From: Phoronis australis
Taxonomy: Eukaryota > Phoronida > Phoronidae
DNA length: 64,000 nt
NCBI GenBank assembly: GCA_002633005.1
Contig: NMRA01000042.1
Location: 484,770-548,769, forward strand
Direction of reading: 5' to 3'
Both the position numbers and the translations under genes were made by a program. Under the pieces are notes generated by a model. That model searched no databases and had not been told where the DNA came from. It saw only the letters and a program-made list of their open reading frames with translations. Positions 49,901 to 58,900 of the stretch are shown here, in pieces (position 1 is the stretch's first letter; every line of letters starts with the position of its first letter).

Positions 49901-52900
49901 CACAACCGCATGGATATTTGTTTACTTCTTATATGAATTGTGCATACCAATGAACTGTGACCTATTTACATATAAAAGTAGGTCAAGTGGTCGCTAACAA
50001 CAGTAGTTAGCTGGGAACGGTACGTTTTAATGATAATTAAGTTAATTACGCACTGTAAAATCAGTTGACATTGCAAGTGAATGTTGAAATAGCGAACATG
50101 TTTAAGGCTTGTATAGGTTATGTGTACCGAATACAAGTTTTCACCGAATAATTAACCGAAGACTGTGATTTTCACTTGTCCCAGTTTAATCGGCTTTTTC
50201 TCGTCTTCGGCAAATCGACTTCACTTGAACTTAGGAACACGAGTTCTCGAAAACGGCTCGGTGGATTTCGCTGAAACTTTCCAAATTTAATATTTAGTCA
50301 TCAGTGTCAAAAATCCTTTAAGGATTTTCAATATAAAGGCATATTTTTGAGTTACGTAACAAAAACGAATACGACTTCCGTTTTCTACAAAAATACCTTA
50401 CGTTTTGGGAGAAATTTTGGTGAAATTTTCATTTAAAAAAGTTTCATTAAAATCGACCGAGGGATTATTTTACTATGAATGTACCTTTCTTAAAAATACA
50501 TTTTTGACTTAAAAAAGGTTTTTAGTAAAAATAATAATGGTATATTAATACAAAAAGTATTTTCATATTCTCTAATCTTTTTTCTTTGAGAAAATATATA
50601 CTTCTACTAGTTGACAAAGCTTAGTTTTTTTTTTGATATACGAGTTAGAATAGAGGACACTAAATAAGGTTGGAGATAACCTTTTAATTAAGATGAACTG
50701 TCACGCAGACAAGGTGTTTTATTGACCGTGTCATCTAATTTGAAGCGCCTGGAGCTGACTCTCTGATTGCACGTCCGAAAACTTTAGGGATTTTGAGACG
50801 CAATATGATGGTTACTGTGTGCAGGTGGGTTACTGAGATTTAGACAGCAGCATCTTATAAACAACCGTTATTTGCATCCGCCCAACATGACGATGCACTA
50901 CAAATGATACGATACACAATCGAAACCCAAATTGACAGTGCAGACAAAAATACACCGTGGGCTTGGGTGGGAAAGTTGCGCCTGCACTATGCAAAACTGT
51001 TCTCTGATGACGGACAATCTCCGTTTTTGTACCATGATTCAGAATGCAAGCGAAACTGCTCAAGACTCAGAATTATTAAGAGTTCGCGATAAATTAGTTT
51101 TGGATTTAAACGATAACGGTATTAGAATTAAACTTTTGAAAATTCATCTCAAGCGGAGTAACTCGAAATGGCTGATGTAGACATTGTGGCACAGGCCAAA
51201 GGCGGAGGTTGCACAAACACCTAACAGAATCTTTGTGGACTGAACTTGTGAGACCTCGCCAAGAACGGTTTCTGTAATTACTCATGATTAAAAAACCCAA
51301 GGTTTCATTGACTGACAATTGAAATTTGAAGAAATGTAGCGTTTAATAATAATTAGTTTTTAGTTATCACGTATTTCCAGGTGTTTCCACTGAAGTGATA
51401 TAGTGATTGTCTTGTTAGATGATGCCGTGATCATGAGGTCTTCTTGGTATCTTGTATTATAGATGTTTTGTGATTGACGACAGCGGTTTTCTTGTGATGC
51501 ACGAAGACTTTGTGAAAGACGGCTACTTATTCGAAGGAGTTCACATAATTAACAAGGTGTGTAAAACAAACAGAATGTCCTAGGCGTGCCATTGAATATA
51601 ACTATTCTAAGTTTTGTGACATTTAGCACCGCGTCTAGATGTTCTGCTTTTCACCCGAGAAACACAATTCTTTTTGTCGTCCATATCATGTCCAGTGCTA
51701 GACTTTTGCCTTTGACCTACAGGAGTCTTACTTGTACCCCACGACTGCACATTCCTGTGTCCTAAGACTGCAATTCCAGTGTTTAAAAGCAAGAGAGACG
51801 TTTTGTATGCCCTCCCTGAATTATGCACACATGTACTGCACAATGTATTATTGTCACGGTATTCATGCAGCTCAATAACATGTTCACATTACATTCACAC
51901 TCAGTTCGTTCCTTCGCATCACCCTCATGTGCTGACAACGGCGAAACCATTATGAAGAATTTGCCCATTCGGGGGATTTCATTTGAGGCGCTGCTGTCGT
52001 TTATTAAATGCATTGTGGGACTGTAGTGGCTTGTAAACTTCAAGATAACTTATGGACTTATAACCTGAGCTGGGTTTCAACATAATACGCTGGACAACAC
52101 CAATATTGTTACATCATCGCACGTCACGTCCCCATTGCTGAACAATTCATTTGACGTCATGCAACAATCAAAGATGTTCAGCGGATAAGCAAATATTTCA
52201 TGCAACCCATCGCAGATTCATAATGTACGTTTCATGTGATGAAATTCGACTTCAATATCATCGGATAACGAGTGCCTCGAGAATATTTCGCGCAAAAAAT
52301 TGTTAATCTGTGCATTTGTTAGATGCATTTCGAGGCCTGTTTTCAATCTTTTATTTTTCTGATATGGTTGCTTTGTCGGCGTATTCTCACCACTTAAAAA
52401 CAGTGTTGCAGCGGCCCCTTACTTTTAATTCATTCTGTCGCAATCAAGGGACAGGTGTTGTTTTTCGTCGTGTGGTTTACACATCACCAAGTTATCAGTG
52501 ATGTCACGAGATCTTAAGAGCCGGAAACTGTCCCACAGTGCATTCGAAAACTTCAACAGCGCTGTACTTGATAAATTCTCCCGAATTTCATGTTATCCAA
52601 CGAATATTATTCTTACCGACATAACAGGATTTGATTCAATTTCCCGTGTTATTGTAAATCACAGCAAAAATACTCAAATATTGACTTATGATTTCGTTAT
52701 TTCTGAACACAATATATGTCTCCCCTCACAGTCCGTTACTCTACGCTCTCAATGAGTGTCATGTGTTCATTCCAGCTTCCAAGCATTGCATACGAGCTGA
52801 TACAAAAAGGATACTTGAAACAAGAAGCCTGCTTGAATTTTGAAACTGTGAAATATAACAGTTATTGGAGAGTAAGTTATTTTGAGTGTTCTTTTCAGGG

Positions 52901-55900
52901 TTCAATATTTTGTGTCGTTTTTAAAATGTAATTTCGCGGATTTGATGTAATTGCAACTTTAACTTTGCTTAGAAACTGTTTTGTTGAAGGCGATAACGGC
53001 GGCGTGAACTAAATGCTTTTAAATGTTTGTAAAAATCCTCCAGCTTACAGCGATGTATCTTTTTTCAACAGGCACCACTTCAAAGATACTTAAAATTCCA
53101 TTTTCTATTTATAATCGTTGTTGCTACAAGTCAGTTGACCTTTCTATTTTTTTCTTTTCTGTCCCTAAAACAAGTTCCTTGGACGTTAGCCGGCTTTATT
53201 GGGAAGGGAGTGGTTTACCAAAAGCGCAGCCACATTCTTAATATTTTGAAAAGGTGCAAAATTATGGTCGCTTCCGAAATCCTTGAACGTTGAAGTCGTC
53301 ATGCATGTAGCTATACCTCAAACTATTGTCGAGGAGTTTCATTTATCGTTGTTAGAAAATCACCAGTGGCGGATTTAGGGGGGGGGGCAAGGGAGCCATG
53401 CCCCCTCCCCCCAAAATTCTACCAGATCCCATATGTGAGCTCGGGTGCGAACTGCCGACTAACACATGCGCGCAGCCAGGGGGCTTAGGGGGTGAATAAA
53501 TGAGGCACAGGCCCTGAATAAACCCCGTTTACCTTTTTTTAGTTTTTTTTTAGTCAGCAGATCCGCAAACCCAAGAATTCAAGACCCCTGCATCCCCAGA
53601 TTTTAGGCTGGGCGCGCCCATCTCCGAAATGCTGCTTATTCCTGTGCCCTGCGTCTCCCCTAACTCAAAATCCCGGATCCACCCCTGATTACCAACATTA
53701 GTTTGTTCACGTTTGTCATTTAAAGTCTGGTGTCATTAAAGCGGCACTTTTCATTTATTTTGATATTTTCTCAATACATCCTGCTGTATAACTGAACTCA
53801 TTGACACAGTGAATCACCTATGCAATGAAAACTGAAACTGCCTTGGTTTTTTACAGGTGACCTTATCGGGAAGATATTCGGGTAACCGGTTCGTGTTAGA
53901 ATACGTTGCCAACACAAACATTTACTTGGGTGTCTATAAAAAGGACAAAAATATGGATAGTGCTTTCTGTTCTTGTGAGGTAAATTTATTTAATAAAAAT
54001 TGGGATTTGATATGTTCCTGTTAGTCGTTTGAATCAAAATATCCATACTTGGAGTCATATACATGTAATTCTGTTGAGTTTGCGAATTTTGTTGTCAGAC
54101 TGGTTATTTTACAAAACCAAAGCGAATTCACTCCTAATCCTGATGAATGTTACTTTTTGCATTAACGGGGGTTCAAGGTGATACATGTATCCTGAAAAAA
54201 GTGCTAATGTGTTAAATTGGATAATTGGACTTGTGATTGCAGGGCGAAGAAAAGCTTGCAGATTGGAACATAAATATCCGTTCTTTAATGTCAAGTTGGT
54301 AATCAAATATAATAATTTTGTTTTTTACGTAACCTAGGTGTATTGCCATAAGCTTTCACCTCAGGATGTAGTGGTGCTGGGATTAATTAGTTTTTATGCG
54401 TCCACATATAAATATGCCGTCATCTTTGTGCGGGCGTCCTGCGTCTCCATCTATGTCTCATAAAGCCCTCACAGCAGTTCTTGGATGGATTTTTATGAAA
54501 TTTGGCAAATAGGTTGAGGAAACGACGACACCTTTCCATTTTCGGATGGCTTTGACAATTCTATGAGTCATTTTTGTAATTTTCGAGTCAGTTTTCGGCG
54601 TCTACATTTTATCTGCCAAACCTCCTGGAGAATCATTATGAAAACTGGCAGGTGTGTTTCTAATGAGGAGATGGCGGCTGACGTTGATTTTCAGACGGGT
54701 TTCACTACTTTGGCGCCCCCTAGTGGGAATTTTGTTTTTATTTTGCGTCCGCGGTTCATCTTCCTAACCCTTGTCAAGAACTCAGTGATATTTGGTATTT
54801 CTATGGAGTTCACAACAGATAATGACGAGTTTCAGTCTATTTCGATTATTGGTGTGCCCCCTAGTGGGATTTTATGTTTTTTATGTCTTCCTCTGTGGCT
54901 TTGGAGTTCCTTGATGAGGTTTCATGAAATTCGTCAGATAGGTTTTTTAATAAGGAGGCGATGATGCCGTTTCATTTTCGGGCGGATTCGACGGGTTTTA
55001 CGCGACCCAGTTGTGGCCATTTTTGCGTCTGTTTTCTAGGGTCCGTCTCTCTATCTGCCATACCACTCAAAGGATGATCATGATTATGAAAATTTACAGA
55101 TGTGTTCCCAACGAGATGGGCGGGGTTGACGTTGACTATCAGACGGGTCTGGATAGTGTGTCGCCCCTAGTTGCGATTTTGTTGGGTTTTTTTTTGCTTC
55201 TGTGGCCAATTCTCCTTTACCCTTTGAAGGAGCTTTGCGAAATTGGGAAGGTATATTTCTTTGGGGCCGACAACAAATGGTAATGAGTGTTGAACTAATT
55301 CAAATACCACTGTGCCCCCTAATGGCCCCGTATCTTCGGAGTTCATTAATGTATTTTCATGAAATTCGGCAAATGAGAGACGACAATGCCTTCCTGTTTT
55401 CGGACAGCTTTGATGTTTTCTGCGCCAGATGGTGTCCGTTCTTGTTATTGTTGTTGAGTCGGTTGACTAGCATCCGCCCATATATCTGCCATACAGCTTA
55501 AAGGATCGTTACGAAACTTGACGGTTATGTTCCTGATGAGAAGGCCACGGCTGACATTGATTTTCAAATGTTTGCGACTATTCGGGGGCACTAAGCGGGG
55601 CCAGTTTTGCTTTTTTCTCATCTACGGTTGTATCTTGTTAACCCTTTGAAGGATCTTTGCGAAATTTGGCAGACGGGCTCCATTAGAGATAGTACCAGAT
55701 GACCACTGAGCTTCATATCAATCGGACTGTAGCTTTGCGCCCTAGGGTCAATTGTTTTTTACGTTTGCCTCTATATCTTAGGAGTTCCTTAGGTTATTTC
55801 AAGAAATTTGGCAAATAGTTGTGTATTACTTCGGACGGGTTTTGCGAATTCTGCACCATCTAATAGCCATTTTTATGATACTAAGAACACCCAAATAAGC

Positions 55901-58900
55901 ACGGCTTTTGCGTTGATGTCGTGGGCACATTTCAACGCTCGGCGTTGGTCTTGTATCATTTGTGTCCACCTGCAGGCTTTTCTATTTTTGGCAAATCGAT
56001 TATTGACTGGAGTTGGTCATTGAAAGATTTGTCAGTTGATCACGTAGTGGTAAATATTATTGTGTTTTGTATCACTAGATGGCGTATTCCAAGTGCAAGA
56101 AGTGGGCCCAGCAACCCAGAGGCTGTGAATGTCCTTGTAATCATCGAGCTGAGTTTGATTATTGTTCAAACAAATTCACATTGACAAGGTGAGCCATAGA
56201 AGTATATTACTACAATGTGCCGTAATCAGTCGGGCATTTTCAACTAGTGTCGCACCCAATATTGGCCATTTTGGGATTTCTCAGTACCTTTGGGGAGAAA
56301 AATGCTTTCGAATGGTACCTAGAGAACCAATGGACGTATTCCAATGAAGTTTGACAAAGTTACTTGAGGGCATTGGGCTGGTTCAAGTCGATTTGCGCAC
56401 AATTTCGACCACATCAACACCCCCTAGTGGCCATGTTGATTACCAGTCCTATTGTCCGATAGATATCTCAAAAACTCGTGCTCGGATTTTATGAAATTTG
56501 GCACGATGAGAGTGTAGGGCATTGGCGGTGCACGACACTGTTCAATTTTGCCATTGGCCAGTGAGTAGAGCTTTTCAGTGTGGACAAATGATCGGTTGAT
56601 TTCAATGAAACTTGACCCAGAGGTGTATGAGGTAACGCACCTCAGAGCAACAACAAAAAAAACTGAGGGCGGATTTTGCTACTGCAGCATTGCCTAGTAG
56701 CGTTTTATCTAGTTTTTGCCCTGTTGTCTGCTCGACCGCTTGACACTGACACAGCATAACTACGAATGATGATGATTAGGGTGAGACCAGTCATTTTTAA
56801 AACCACTCTACATTTAAAAGCAACATTTCCTGTGCCCAAATATACAAATGTGGGTGCATATTGTCGTCCTCTCTTTGTGTGCGTCCAACGCCCGCTGTTG
56901 TATCTCGTAAACTCCTTGCCTTATCTAAATGAGATTTGGTAGATGTGTTCCTATGAAGCTTACAACGAGTGATGACGAGTTTCAAATCGATCAAACCACC
57001 ACTGTGTCCCATATTATTAGTTTTTACATTCACCACTGTGTCTTTGGAGTTACTCATTGGATATTCATGGAATTTGGAAGTTTATTTCTATTAAGAGGAC
57101 GACGACACCTTGTCATTTTCGGTCAGATTTGTGTTCTGTTCCATCTACTGGCCATTCTTATTATTTTCGAGATGTCTGTGTTTGCCTCTCTATCCTCCAA
57201 ACCACTCGAACGATCGTTACTAAAATTAGTATATGACGTGATCCTGGTGAGAAGGTCACGACTGCCGGTAATATTTGGAGGTATCTTATTTTTGCGTGCG
57301 TGGTTTTATCTCCTTTATAACTTTTTGCAAGATATTTGTAAAACTTGGTATGTGTTTTCCTACTATTGCCTCTTATGTAATGGTCGGATATAACGTGCTC
57401 ACGTTTAGAGAACCAGTTTTCGCCACTGAATAACGGGCATCAAACTGGTTCTCAAAATTTGGCCACGTCATTTCCGACTATTTTCCTACGTATGTGACAA
57501 CAGATGATCACGACTTTTGAGACAATCTGGCTAATGCTGTGCACCCTAGTGGCAATTTCAGGTTTTTACGTTCGCTTCTTTTTCATGAAAATTGACAAAT
57601 TGTTTTTTCTTAAGATGAGGACGCCTTCCCATTTTTGGAGGGACTCAACCAATTTTGACAGCCGAACTGATGAGTCAAGAGAGGCTGTTCATAGAGGACG
57701 TTTCTTGTCAGTTATTCCGCTGGCCTTAAACGTTTTTGGCTTTCAAGTATACACTCCAACCAATGATGATTTTGTGATAGTTTAAACGAGCCTTTGAGTA
57801 TCTTTAATTTATTCAGTGACTCACGACCAGCGTGCACTCCACGTGCGCCTGCGAACTTTCTAAGCATCACAGAGGAAGAGTCAAAACTAGATGGACTCAA
57901 GAGATGCGTAGACAACAAGTGTCCTGAAAAAAATAACAAGACGTAAGTAAATGAAGTTTTGCAGGTATTAGTCCATCTCTTGTTTGCAGTTACTTTTTAC
58001 ATCACTAAAACTTGGGAACCCAATTTCCTTTTGTCATTTTTGAGGAGTTAAACTGATAGTGATTCTGTCCGTAGGCATGTTTCATCTGCGAGCTAATGTT
58101 CTGTGCAAGCGATTCAAAGAATGTTCGAATGGCTAGTTACTGCTTCTAGGTTTTGTAAACCAGTTACAACTATTTGTGCGTGTTTATTTGTTTTTCTTCT
58201 AATAGGGAAACGCTACGTTTCCGTCTGTACTTAGTGTCGCCTATCTCCTGCCCACACGCACTCTCAGGGGTGTTGCTCATTATAATGTTCCTCCCCTACG
58301 GAGCTTCTGTGCTGAAGGAGGTGTCGCTTCCATTTGCACAGTTTGTGGAGGGTTCAAAACTATTTCCAGGAATTTTGAACAGTATCATCTTACAGGTGTT
58401 CACGAATTGGTTCAGTTAGCCGCCGGTCGAACTCGCTAACTACACACAAAGACGGTTTCGATTTGCAGGATCGCTGCGGTTCAAATCGTGACAGCCGCAG
58501 AGCTTGTATTTCGTTTGCTCTTGTTCAATCACGCGCATTTTCTTTTAATTTCAGGAGATGTATTGCCTTTACAGGATGTCATTGGTGTGATGGTTCATGC
58601 GTATATGTAGACGACAAGTGTTTAACAGATGGAAAATCTGGTGAGATTACTGACATTGTCATTGCTTGTATTGCTTTTGTTGTGGTCATTGAATTCATTA
58701 CGTACAAATGTGTACAACATTTTAAAGACAAGAGAATAGGCCAACGGTCAGAGGATCCAGATCACCCCAGCAACCCCGCATTTAGCTATTGAGTGACATG
58801 TTTTAGTTCTAATACACACGCCTGTAAATTTTCTGCCCTCACTTACCGCACAAGTGTCGTCACTTATTTTCTCGTCAACACTTTGTTGTTCTCGCCTGTT

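Noticed and set aside
54563-57785. Several 90-154 codon frames
   Set aside because: All fall in the modular repeat; similar frames recur in its other copies with no conserved protein.
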